The translations under genes and the position numbers were made by a program. A DNA stretch of 64,000 nt. Source: Epiperipatus broadwayi (Eukaryota; Onychophora; Udeonychophora; Euonychophora; Peripatidae). The DNA lies in contig JAQFVV010000442.1 of assembly GCA_028023455.1 (NCBI GenBank), forward strand, positions 510,001 to 574,000, read 5' to 3'. Each line of letters starts with the position of its first letter. Positions within the stretch are counted from its first letter, which is position 1. This document shows positions 46,791 to 57,106 of this stretch, piece by piece. A model generated the notes under the pieces. That model was not told where the DNA came from, ran no database searches, and was given only the letters and a program-made list of their open reading frames with translations.

Positions 46791-46968
46791 TCGACTTTTA
46801 TAATAAATATATATGTTATAGTAAATATATGTTACAAAATGTATGTTATAATAAAAAACATAATACTTTTTTATTTATTTATTTTTTAATTCGATTGCGC
46901 CCACCATTATTTTTTGTAATCTCGATTAAACCCAAGCCACAAAAAGGTTGAGAACCCCTGGTGTAGAA

Positions 46969-47023
46969 AATCCTCTTATGGATTTCCCAGTGTTGAGTAG
47001 CACTCTGATTTTAAACTTAATAT
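46969..47023 (+). mobile_element. Relic C 3' LTR, second piece
   Basis: AATCCTCTTATGGATTTCCC continues the LTR alignment (compare 30893-30950) after the hAT and is cut at 47023 by solo LTR E. Confidence 0.75.
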
Positions 47024-49495
47024 TGAAACAGACAGATCGAAGAACCGATCGTCGTTTCATGTGTTTTAAGTACGGTAATTCGAACTACTATCCGCCCGCA
47101 GTGGGATTTGTCTATTTTCAGTCATAATAAAAAAATTAGTTATATATTTTATGTTTCGTAAATCAATATGTAAGATTCCGTATATAAATGTCACAAACCA
47201 TGAAATAATATTCGTGTGTGCGTGGCTTGTGAATTTATATCAATTTAATTTAAAGTTCATTGCGGGCGTGTTTGTTTGAATTTTGGTTTTTTTTTAAAAT
47301 TGTACAAAGTTGTTTAAAAATACTGATCAAAAGTCACATTCCTTTGATCAGTGTTTTTAATTAAAATCTAAATTACACAAATGTACAGAGTAATTAAATT
47401 GTATTCGAAATGAGATAAGAAATGTATATTTGTAATTACCGTGTCAATTTAAAAATTGCGTATTAAAGTAAAAGGACAATGGGAATGGATAATTAATGTT
47501 GTATGGTCAAGCTGGATGGCTGGAAGCTAGAGAAAGTAGGCGGAGCTTAAACACAAAACCAGGCGGAAAGGTCAATCGTGGCCATCTTAAAGAAAAACTT
47601 ATTCTAACTTTTGACGTGGTTGAGAGAGGTAGTCTTAAGACAGCACTGCAGCTGCTAGAGTAATTCCTATAAATTTGTTAAGAAGTTCACCAGTAAACCG
47701 CAATGTTGATGGGCTAAGTGCCAGGAGCTGGTCTCTGCCCCGCCAATTTGGATCTTCGTGCCGCTGACTGATCATGTTGTATGTGCTTCATAGTTTCCAG
47801 CTTCCAATCTCCAAATTGACAATGCCTTGCAAATAACTTTCAAAATGCGCGCCTACGTTCGTCGGAAATATCAATCGGGAAAAGCCAAGCCGGATGAAGA
47901 AAGAAGAGTAACTGTGTTACACGAACTTTTAACTTTCTCCCGAGCTTAATGTTGTCAATCAGATAAATTACATGTAAGTTTTTATGTCATTTATAATGCT
48001 ATTGTTTAACCTGTCAGTAAATTTTCTTTTCTTTTAATCCTCCGCTCTAGTCTTTAGAAATAAGTTATAAAATTTGTAATTAATAGTAATAATAATCAAA
48101 ATGAATGCATTTATATTTCTTTTTGTTGCTTATTCTCTAAACAAACGATGCCAATAGTAATATTTCCCAACTCTGTGTAAAACTAGTGTACAATAATGAT
48201 CAAGTTATTTTAAAAGTAATTTCGTTTTCTGAATTAAATATTCTTTTATCTTTCGAGTTGGTAAATGTTAAATCACTCTTATTATTCTATTTTAAGTTGT
48301 CATATAATTGCAATCTAAGGTTCAATTTTAAATATATATATTGGTTTCAAAGTGTTATAGTAATGTCATGTATGATATGAGAAATAACTCACTGTATAAT
48401 TTGATACTATCGCTACCGCCTGTCAACCTGGAGGGTTAGGGGTTTCAGAGTAAAATGTAATTAATTATTGTTTTCGCGGTCAGTTTAATTCCGCTATGTT
48501 TTGTTGGGATAAGGATCTCAGCCTGTGGCGTAGAAATAAACGAATAGATTCCAGGTTTTGTATAATTTCTTTTAAAAATCCACTTCAAGTACTCGTCCTT
48601 GATATAGGTGGCAATGCCTTCCCTTCGCTGAAGTTAGCGTCTCGCCGTACTACCATATGGGAAAGAAAGCAATTCTTTTCCAGGTAATCTCTTGGATCAC
48701 CGGAGTTCGAAATGACTCCGGCTGGTTGTAGTGTCCCGGAGCTACTTGGGGGTATTAAGCCTTGTCAAAGTACAAGCCGCCCGGTATTCCGTTGATGCAC
48801 CGCAATTGATTACTGTAGGGCTCTTGAATATAGGCAACCACCAGTACATCTACCTTCCATGTCGTACTTATATAAAACCACCTCCAACTGTTCGTCTACG
48901 TAACGGCTCGAGTCTATTCGAATAAAATAAGTTAATAAAAAATCTTTAGATAAATATTTTTGTCAATGCTCAAATACTCTGATTCTCTTAGCCACCCTTC
49001 AATCATTTAACTACACAGCTATTGGCATGAGTTTGTTCACCAGATAAAATGGTTGCTAAAGACTAGTAGCCACATACAAGAGGATTCATGAAAGTCTTAC
49101 CGTACTGTTGAATACTATGTTTATATGTTTATATTTCTATTTTTCTTATTAAACAATTTATTTAATATAATTTTGTGTCCTCCACCTTATTACTCTCCAG
49201 GTCTATTTAACCACTTACTGTCTGTATTGGCAACTTAAATATATACGTTACATGAATGACCGTTCCAATATCTAGTGTATGATAAATATATATATCATTA
49301 ACTGTAAGAATTAGTCTATGTTCTGAGCTGAGCTATAAAGGGATAACCCCGTGCTGTTATAAAGTCATCATCGGTTGGTCATACCGGGGTTTGGGTTTGA
49401 ATTCAGTTGGCCTTTTGGAATTTATTCTTAAGCGTGGACTGGGTTTGAACTCGGGTACTGTGTATGAGTAAGCGTGGTGGATTTATACCGGTACA
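47024..49495 (-). mobile_element. Solo LTR E (2.5 kb), related to D, inverted
   Basis: Flanked by ATAT at 47020-47023 and 49496-49499, with C-LTR sequence resuming on both sides. On the minus strand it starts TGTACCGGT and shows the CCACCAC and CTGAATTCAAACCCAA-type words found in the first 100 bases of D. Its other end is TGAAACAGACAG (plus strand), unlike D. It has TG...CA ends and no internal region. ORFs near 48186, 48496 and 48731 have no recognised homology. It contains GC-richer sequence around 47520-47900 and 48600-48910. Confidence 0.7.
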
Positions 49496-49499
49496 ATAT

Positions 49500-49788
49500 A
49501 AATACATAATTCATAAAGGATCTAATTTCTCTTCAGTTAAATAGGTGTGATTTAATGGTCTGGAAAAGTAACCATAGTCTATAATATTTTCATGAATATA
49601 GTTAGGTCTGACTAATAGTACAATTTACAATTAAATTCTATTATTTATTTTTTTTATCTTGTTTCATCTTACTGCGAAATCTCAAAAGTTAGTTTTATTA
49701 TTAAGCATTAACTTTTCATATCCATAGAATTATTATAATTTATACTTAACTTTGATTATCTCCTTATCCAAATGGGAGGATCAGTACA
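49500..49788 (+). mobile_element. Relic C 3' LTR, last piece
   Basis: It aligns with 30945-31238 (for example GATTTAATGGTCTGGAA and AGTTAGTTTTATTATTA) and ends GATCAGTACA. This is the right end of relic C. Confidence 0.8.
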
Positions 49789-49794
49789 ATAAGT

Positions 49795-52276
49795 GTACCC
49801 CTTCCATCACATCTATATTCAGAAATATACCTTTACAATAAAATTAGAAGTCTATAAGATCAAATACAGAGATGTATATCTATATAAACACAATATTCCA
49901 CACTATCACTTGTATCACAAAAAACACACTCTCTCCAACAGAGCTTCTTAGTCTTATGGACAAGTTCCATAAATCAATCATCCTCACATCACCGGCTGAA
50001 AAAATCATTCAATCATTGAAAAATGTATATAAACCAGCTAACTCTGCATTCAAAGAATATCTCGTTAACAAAAACAAGTTATTTCTAAACAAAATACATA
50101 TCTGGTCAAGACAATATATACTAGATGAGCTGTAAGCTGAGCACTGATGATACATATCCCTACCGCTCTTAAACTTCCATATGCTGGAGTCGATTTATAT
50201 TCACTTCAAAGATAAACTACAAAACAGTAAGGCTTTCAACCCTTCTTAATTCCTAGGCATATCTGAAAAACATATCTACTTCCCAGCTATTGGGTTTAAA
50301 TAAAAAATAAACACACTACCAAAATTCATGATACTAAGGTCTACATTGCATTCCAAAAAGTTTTATCACACTTCACTACTTCACAATCCCGCCCCTAACA
50401 AATGTAACCAACTTCCTTTTGAAAATAATATACAGAACTCAAGGTTTATGCCTTCATTCTTTAGTAACTTTTTTTAAAAAGCAGTTAGAGAATGTTGAAC
50501 CTATCTCAATAAGCCCACATGATAGCAAAATCCTAGAATCTGTACTAAAAGATAAAATAAAACCATTTATACTACCACTACTATCCAAAGTTCACTTTGC
50601 AAAAAAAGGTTTGTCTATCACTCAAAGAGTCTTTTTCTTTATAACATTTATAGACACAGTAAAAAATAAAAAAATATAGTCCAATAGTAGTACAAGTAAA
50701 TATCAAATCTGCTTTCACTCAGAAACTGATTAGCTTGTTCACAGAAACCAAAATCCCTAAAGCTTACATCTACCTTTTAACAAACCTGTAGTTAAGTAGA
50801 GAAATCCATATAACTCTCAATGGAAAAATATCGCCCCTATCATTCCATATTGCTCCATTCTCCCTCAGTTCATTTTATTTACTTTCTATACTAATCCTTT
50901 AATCAAAGCAATTGAAATCAATTAACAGTAATAACAGTGTTGCAGCCAAATATAAACATCTCAAACAATGCTTTGTCCATCTTCTTAACCAACAGAAGCC
51001 AAATACCACAAACTACTCAACATTTTCACTGACTTTATTGAATTTAATTTGGATAAATTGTGTGCTTGGCAAATCTATTCAAGTGGCTGCATAAAAAAAA
51101 TTCAAATGAACACCCAATCCTTTTCTAAATTTATCTTTTATCTCAGCCAATCTGCAATGCACATACAAATACAAGGGAGACTCTTAAAAAATGCAGTGCA
51201 TCACACAGTCACTATCAAAAGCGTATCTATTGCTCTATGCAAACACTTCGCCATTTAACATACAAGACCCCTTCCAAGAGTTACATACCATAATCATAAT
51301 TATATTTTTCTCACAAGACAAGTACTTTCTATACAGATAGCTGCTCTGGAATAAAAAATAGTAATTTCAACTAAAAAACTTTAATGTCCCATGACATGCA
51401 ATAACCTTGAAGTACATATTCATCACGTATTTAGGGTTCAAAAAATTCTCAATGCAATCTCTACAATTGCTAAGAATTATTCAAATCTCACGTATGTTTT
51501 CAAAATCACATCTACCAATTTACCACCTCCCTATAATGGCAATTGGAAGTCTCTAAATGAACACGTACTGGGATATTCAGACAGTAGTTCTGCCTAACAG
51601 AAAACAAACAGGAGTACTGAGATGTGTATTCTATTCTTTATCTTTCCACAGCTTTTATAAAAGAAATGAAATTATGCATCAATAACAAACAATGCTGCAA
51701 AAATATAAAACACTGGACATTAAAATCAAAATATTTTGATTTCCTACAGAAATTCAATTTAGATGATCTACCTACTCTTCATAAGAGAAATCACCAAAAC
51801 ACAAATTTATATGTGTTGGGTCATAAGAAAACAGAATCAGAGCATCGTATTTTTCTTATCTTTTTTAAGCTAGACAATATAAAAAACCTTGTCAAAATAA
51901 TACTTAAAAATAATGACTTAGATATAAATTGCACACTAAAATCATTTGAAATGGGATACTCTGCAAAATTCCAATTATATGCTTTTTGGTACATAAGATG
52001 CACCTTCACTTACAATAATAATCCCAAGATACATACCAACAAATAATTCAAGCCAATATAATGATACACCTTCCTCCAAAAGCAACAACTAAAATCAAAC
52101 TTGTTTGCTAGTTTCTGTAAAATGTATAACAAGGCATCACTGTTACTGTTAACTAAAGATGTAATAATGATATGTATAAACTACTATAAGCACTTTCATT
52201 ACCCAGTTTTTCTGTATTGTCACAGCTAGTTCAAATAAAAAATTGTAATCTTTTTTTAATAGTCAAATAAATCCTT
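49795..52276 (+). mobile_element. LINE-2, heavily decayed
   Basis: It carries RT remnants similar to LINE-1 (see the pseudogene entry) and ends in CAAATAAATCCTTTGAAA followed by a (GAT)n(AAT)n run. The 5' endonuclease is absent. It has the same orientation as all other LINEs in the window. Confidence 0.65.
49872..52046 (+). pseudogene. LINE-2 ORF2 RT remnants
   Basis: Short ORFs that align with LINE-1 and LINE-4 in order: a pre-RT linker (49872-50135, with KNKLFLNKIHIWSRQY comparable to KRSKIFLKSQHFWTRGYL), the RT start (50490-50679, EPISISPHDSKILESVLKDKI comparable to RPISMTPLLIKVMESIIKDN), and C-terminal blocks (51624-52046, KYFDFLQKFNLDDLPT comparable to KYFDLAIKINVDSMPT). The catalytic motifs between them are not readable. 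This is an older copy than LINE-1. Confidence 0.65.
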
Positions 52277-52310
52277 TGAAAGATGATGATGATGATGATA
52301 ATAATAAATT
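52277..52310. repeat. (GAT)n(AAT)n microsatellite
   Basis: AAGATGATGATGATGATGAT then AATAATAA, directly after the LINE-2 end; it probably began as the LINE 3' tail. Confidence 0.85.
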
Positions 52311-52640
52311 TTCCTGGACACTAGCCATGAATCTCACACTTAAATCATACGAAAAGCCTTATTTGGCCACCAACTCTAACACAGCCAGACCCAGAGTCAG
52401 AGACCAACCAACCACAAACTCTAACTCAACAGTTGCAACTAGTTCGAACATAGCTGTACCACTAACCTCCTGTGGATATCAGGACACTCTACAAATGGAT
52501 CTCATTCTTAAACTTCATCAAAAGCCTTACTCAGCTCTGACCTTCAGCACACAGACCCAGAGTCCGACCAGCCTACCACAAAGTTCAACTTAACAATTGC
52601 AACCAATTCTAACATAGCTGTGCCACCCCACCACTCTGCA
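52311..52640. repeat. Imperfect tandem repeat with (T/C)AACTCTAACACAG-like words
   Basis: Two diverged copies of about 170-200 bp: CCAACTCTAACACAGCCAG ... TCATCAAAAGCCTTACTC, and ATACGAAAAGCCTTATTTGG with AACATAGCTGTACCACT / AACATAGCTGTGCCACC. An ORF at 52276-52593 crosses it but looks like translated repeat. 52641-52890 shows no gene. Confidence 0.5.
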
Positions 52641-52889
52641 ACACTCATCTATTCAAATGCACCAGAAAATAGGCATGGCAATCCCACCATGCCTTCCGCC
52701 CACATCAATACCCTCCCCAACCCAAATTGCCAATTAAACCAAGAGAAAGTCTGGTAACCCAAAAAAGATACCCTAAAAAATAAAAATACTGACATTGATT
52801 TCACAACACCAGGCCAGACTTCACAGATAATTGCCACACTACCATGGAAATTTCTAGTTTTCGTCTGTTACCAAGGCAACCCAACAACA

Positions 52890-53420
52890 TATAGAACTAA
52901 ATTAGGATTGCATCTGTAGATACAGTAATCCAGACCATGTAAAATTTATGCAATCTTGTATAAACCAATAAAACAACTTTTACATGTGTAAAATTACAAC
53001 TACAGACTACCCAGCAATCTAAGCTATGTAAAACCATTCTAACTAATCCACAGCATAAATAAACTTTTACATAAACAAACCTACACCTATGGATTGCTGA
53101 TGAAACCATGGCAATCCAAGCCAAGTAAAAACCCTTTTAACTAATCCACTGCATGACAATTTTTTTGTAATCTCATATAAATCAATAAATCAACTTTTAT
53201 ATATATAAACCTATATCTATGGATTCCACATGTATCCACAGCAATCCGAGTTATGTAAAACCATGTAACTAATTCACAGCATGTAAAAATTCCTGTAGTC
53301 CTGTGTAAAACAATAAATCCATTTTATATATGTAAACCTACAACTACAGATTGCCCGTGTAAACACAGCAATCCAAGCTATGTAAACTCTTGTAACCCTT
53401 TAAGACCAATAAGGCTTATT
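52890..53420. repeat. Minisatellite, about 90-130 bp units, 5 copies
   Basis: Units share CAGCAATCCAAGCTATGTAA, ACTAATCCACAGCATG, TGTAATC.TGTATAAA-CCAATAAATCAAC and TTTTATATATGTAAACCTA. Anchors lie near 52922, 53011, 53112, 53240 and 53368. No gene is seen. It could be a satellite born from a LINE or SINE tail. Confidence 0.75.
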
Positions 53421-53426
53421 GTTGAA

Positions 53427-53491
53427 ACAACAACATCATCATCATCATCATAACAATAATAATAATAATAATAATGATGATGATGATGTAA
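53427..53491. repeat. Inverted microsatellite (CAT)n-(AAT)n-(ATG)n
   Basis: About five CAT units, seven AAT units and about five ATG units. The CAT and ATG runs are reverse complements, so the locus can fold into a hairpin. Confidence 0.85.
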
Positions 53492-53849
53492 TGTAGCCTG
53501 CATGACAATTCAAAATTCTTTAAATTTAAACCTTTAAATTACTTTCAACTTCATCATAAAAGATAATTTTAAATTATTTATAAAAAAAAAAAAAACAAGA
53601 ACAAAATTAGTTATATAATAAAAGTTTGCAAATAGTCATGTGTGCTTCAGTGAAAGAAAAAATAATAATACACTTAGTTCACAGCAATGGCAAAAGATAA
53701 CATAAATGGCTGCCATGTCTTCAGCATTTCGTAAAGTTAGTACAAAAATAAGCCTAATAAATAATATTACTTTAATTAATAAAAAACATACTAAACTAGA
53801 TTGGTACCTCAACATTAATCACAAACATGAATTTTAATCCCTCTTCCCA

Positions 53850-54968
53850 AAAGATTCAGAAAATGTATAACCAGCAAAATTGAAAATTTAAATTTAAACA
53901 AAAATCAAAATAGTGAAGAAAGACACACACACCCTTCTATAATATGGACAGCTGATACGCAAGATAGCATTTCTGAGAAGTTGAACAACAATATTCCTAA
54001 AGAACTGTTTAACACTTTTCGCCATTTGTCACATTCAATAACTTCATTAACTACAGATATTCACTTGCTCTTTATATAACTTTGTAAGACCTTTACTATA
54101 TGAAGCAGTCACTTTGCTCAATCTATGGGAAAGTGTTCTCCACTTGGCTGATCATTCCAATCAAAGATATCCCGATCATAGAATTCCATGATCAAAACCA
54201 AAAAAATCGATTTAAAATGAATATCAAAACACTGGGCCATTTTACTCTAATTGTTATAGATAAAAACAGACAGAGTTACTTACCCGGCATATGGAAAAAT
54301 ACATACCTAGGCTTACTCCACCCAGGATTTTCAAAAACTAATGGAGCCTTTCAGGAAAGTTGTCTCATTGCAACTACTAGCTTACATAAGGAACACTCCA
54401 GATCCAATATACAGCAATAGCTATGAGTTTAAAGTAAAACTAACAAAAACATTGATCCAACAAACATACCTATCAAATTAAGGATCAAGAGGTCATGCTT
54501 TTCCTATGCATAAGAGAATTAAAGCCACAATGTTTCTCTCACATAACTACTCAATGCTTACAATGTATTTAGGTGGATACCATATGCCTAGATGCATTCA
54601 TAATCAAAACCAAAACAATAATGACAAAACACCTAATACACATTCAAATTCTCTTACAAATGAAGATCCTTCACCAATAGACCTCTCCATTGACCAGACA
54701 AATCAAATCTTCAGCACACTCACAAACATCAGCCACAAAACTGCTCAGGGTGATGATAATCAAACTCTAACCACATCAGCCAAATCATGTAACCAGTTAG
54801 CTTCAATTCACAATGATGATACTAACCAATTTTCACTTATAATAAACGAGACCAGCATAGATGTCATGGATACACTGACACTACCAGAACCACTAGTTAA
54901 AAGCTGGGACACAGATTACACTTCTAAAAAAAACCTGGGTGACCATCAACAATTTAACCCCAAATTAA
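53850..54968 (+). pseudogene. LINE-3 ORF1 remnant
   Basis: Blocks align with ORF1 of LINE-5 and LINE-6: NNNIPKELFNTFRHLS near 53990 (compare FNNTIPNKLFNTFKKNFS in LINE-6), then LGHFTLIVIDKNRQSYLPG with WKNTYLG near 54230-54310 (compare IGNYALIVVDPNLKNLITG and IKNTYFG). An open tail (54506-54973) rich in N, T, S and D follows. Several frame changes are visible. The role in the LINE is presumed RNA binding; no zinc knuckle was read in this copy. Confidence 0.6.
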
Positions 54969-55260
54969 ATTGAGAGAGTGCAAACTTCTCAAGCGCTTGT
55001 GACTATTAGTAACCAATCAGATCTTAAGCACTGGGACAGAGAATTTAACAAGAAAAGAGTGGTTCCCACTCTCTTCTTTAGAGTGGGAACCACTCTTTTC
55101 TTGTTAAATTCTCTACTTTGGACTAGCTTGGATATATAGAAAGACAAGTAAAGAAGAGAGTGGGAACCACTCTTTTCTTGTTAAATTCTCTGTCCCAGTG
55201 CTTAAGATCTGATTGGTTACTAATAGTCACAAGCGCTTGAGAAGTTTGCATTCTCTCAAT
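54969..55260. mobile_element. 292-bp foldback MITE with TTAA ends
   Basis: Arms 54969-55079 and 55150-55260 are inverted repeats of about 111 bp with one mismatch (GAGAGAGTG versus GAGAGAATG). TTAA lies on both sides (54965-54968 and 55261-55264), as for piggyBac-type target choice, although the ends ATTGAGAG are not the usual CCC. The centre holds an extra inverted copy of the inner arm piece (AGAGTGGGAACCACTC three times in all). No coding capacity. The near-perfect arms suggest recent activity or gene conversion. Confidence 0.75.
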
Positions 55261-55264
55261 TTAA

Positions 55265-55717
55265 TTTTCAATACCGTCTGTGCTTTATAAAAATATTGTT
55301 TAACCCCAAAATTAACCTAACAACTCCACTAATAAAACAGCAAGCTCTAATTGAATCTTAAAAACTTCATTATTCACTTACTAAAACCTCAATCTCGAGC
55401 AATGAATTGAAACAAATCTTGAAGAAAATATATATATATATATACTAGTATATCAACAAATATCAAACCTTCCCTGCTTAAAAAAAATAATGCAAACAAA
55501 ACAACTCTTAAATATTTTGATGCCCATATTTTGATACTCCTCAATGCCAGTCCTGAAAACCTTTAATTTTGAGTCATAGCTGGCCATTTATGTTCATACA
55601 ATTCTCTCTAGACCTTATAAACAAAACAACAAATGGAAATCTCAATCCAGTCAATATAAAACAGCTGATTCTCAAAACATATACTCTAAGTACTTTTTCT
55701 ATTCTTTTACATTCAAC
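55265..55717 (+). other. LINE-3 continuation, no gene readable
   Basis: AT-rich sequence between the ORF1 remnant and the endonuclease start, with an AT microsatellite near 55428-55445. No reading frame is supported. Confidence 0.5.
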
Positions 55718-55800
55718 ATGAAAATAAAGAGAGGAGATTTCAATGTTCAAGGTTTAACTCAATTCAAAAAAATCTCCAGCTAAATAAATGTATTCACTTT
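55718..55800 (+). pseudogene. LINE-3 ORF2 endonuclease start (fragment)
   Basis: ATG at 55718, then MKIKRGDFNVQGLTQFKK, which matches the APE endonuclease start of LINE-4 (MILRIGGINVRGINSMER) and LINE-5 (MKLKIAAINVRGLNSTSK). The frame decays soon after. 55801-56085 is unrecognised. Confidence 0.6.
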
Positions 55801-56189
55801 ACACAGCCACACATCCTGGGTCTAAGGAAAACAATAATATATAGTGGTTCTCAGATTAATCCCACAACTTATCTAAGGACCCAAGATTTTTGCACATGTT
55901 CCTGAGATTTATCATCACTAACAGGCGGCACTGGCCTGGTTTCACAAGAACCTGCCAATTTTCATCCTTTAAAATCATATATATTGACTCAAGATTACTT
56001 ATAATCACTTTTCACACCATACTGTTGCACTCAACATAATTTTTGTTTACATACCTTCTGGACCAGCTGTGATCTCAAGATTACAGGCTCATGCATGGAA
56101 TAATAAGAAATTGCTACATGAACTTTGAAGGCAATGATTTGCAAAAGCTATTGTTGAAATTTGGAAGTGTAACAGCATTCAAGTAACTC

Positions 56190-57094
56190 TTGGAGAAAAG
56201 GGGCTGGGATAGAACTGCTATCAAACATGGCCTTCTCACTCAAACTGCCTGCTGGAGTCTCACTAACAAGCCTTCTCTCTGTGTTAGAGAAAGTATCTGC
56301 CCCATGTTGCTGTCTGGTCATGAAGTTCAACCGCAATGTTTCATTTGTGGGGACAGGACACACCTAGTGAAAACATGCCCAAATAAGACCTGTCAGAAAT
56401 GTGAGGCTAAGAACAGAGGGCTCATAGTTGCAGGGCAGACCTCAAAGGAGTTAGACTGCTTAATGCTTCTTCAGGCACATGTTCAGCAGTTGGGAATCAG
56501 CAGGTAGAAAGACTTATATAATCTGAACTCTATTAATACAAACAAAGAAGTAGAAGACCTAACGACTATAGACTTTGATGTTACAACATCATGGAGCATA
56601 AAGACACCAGATTATGACCCCAAAAACAACATTCCTGTCAGCAGTGAAGTGCAACCAGAGCCCCAAAAGCCTGATCAGCAAGAAGGTGCACTTCCTACCA
56701 AAGAGAACATAGCAATAAGCAGTGTAAGGAAGAAAAAGTCATGTGACTCTTAAGCTCGCAACCAGAAAAAGAGTTTGGCTGAAGATTGAGAGCAGATTAA
56801 GGTGCAGAGGCCTAGAAGCCCAAAAATAAACCAGGCAAGAAAAGATCCAGAAAGTCAAAAGTGAGTGCGAGCAAAGACATGGTTGAAGCAAATGGTGAAC
56901 AGCACTAGGCCAGCCTAGATGAAGCCAGTGTGAATCCAGAGGAGAGTCAAATAATAGACAAAAAAAATGGAACAATGACTTTGCCAACTGGAAGTATAGA
57001 GGAAAGTGATAACACCCCACAAGAATTGGTAAAGCTATCAAGCTTACCTCAAGAACACAACGTGGAAGCACCACTCAACCAATTCTTGTCCTAA
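56190..57094 (+). pseudogene. LINE-4 ORF1 with CCHC zinc knuckle (broken)
   Basis: The 56190-56507 block contains CFICGDRTHLVKTC (CxxCxxxxHxxxxC, about 56340-56380) directly followed by PNKTCQKC, a second partial knuckle. A basic, lysine-rich tail in several frames follows to about 57094, just before ORF2. Zinc-knuckle ORF1 proteins of APE-type LINEs bind element RNA. It is less AT-rich than the neighbouring LINE-3, and its residues differ from LINE-5/6 ORF1, so it may be a different subfamily. Confidence 0.65.
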
Positions 57095-57106
57095 AGCTAC
57101 AGTTTC

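Larger units (their letters stand above)
35406..46960 (+). mobile_element. hAT DNA transposon relic with three nested elements
   Basis: Terminal inverted repeats CAGGGATTCTCAACC (left) and GGTTGAGAACCCCTG (right, reverse complement CAGGGGTTCTCAACC) are flanked by the 8-bp duplication GTGTACAA / GTGTAGAA, one mismatch. Both features are typical of hAT. The C LTR sequence continues across the insertion. The transposase relic is at the right end, interrupted in its 5' region by solo-LTR-like D. The stretch 35436-36806 has no gene; it includes an imperfect direct repeat TCTCACAATTCAC.CTTAGC near 36422 and 36472. 39294-39871 also shows no gene. Confidence 0.9.

Noticed and set aside
52276-52593. 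105-codon ORF beginning MKDDDDDD
   Set aside because: Starts in a microsatellite and runs through an imperfect repeat; no homology.
56739-57074. 111-codon minus-strand ORF
   Set aside because: Shadow of the lysine-rich ORF1 tail of LINE-4 on the plus strand.
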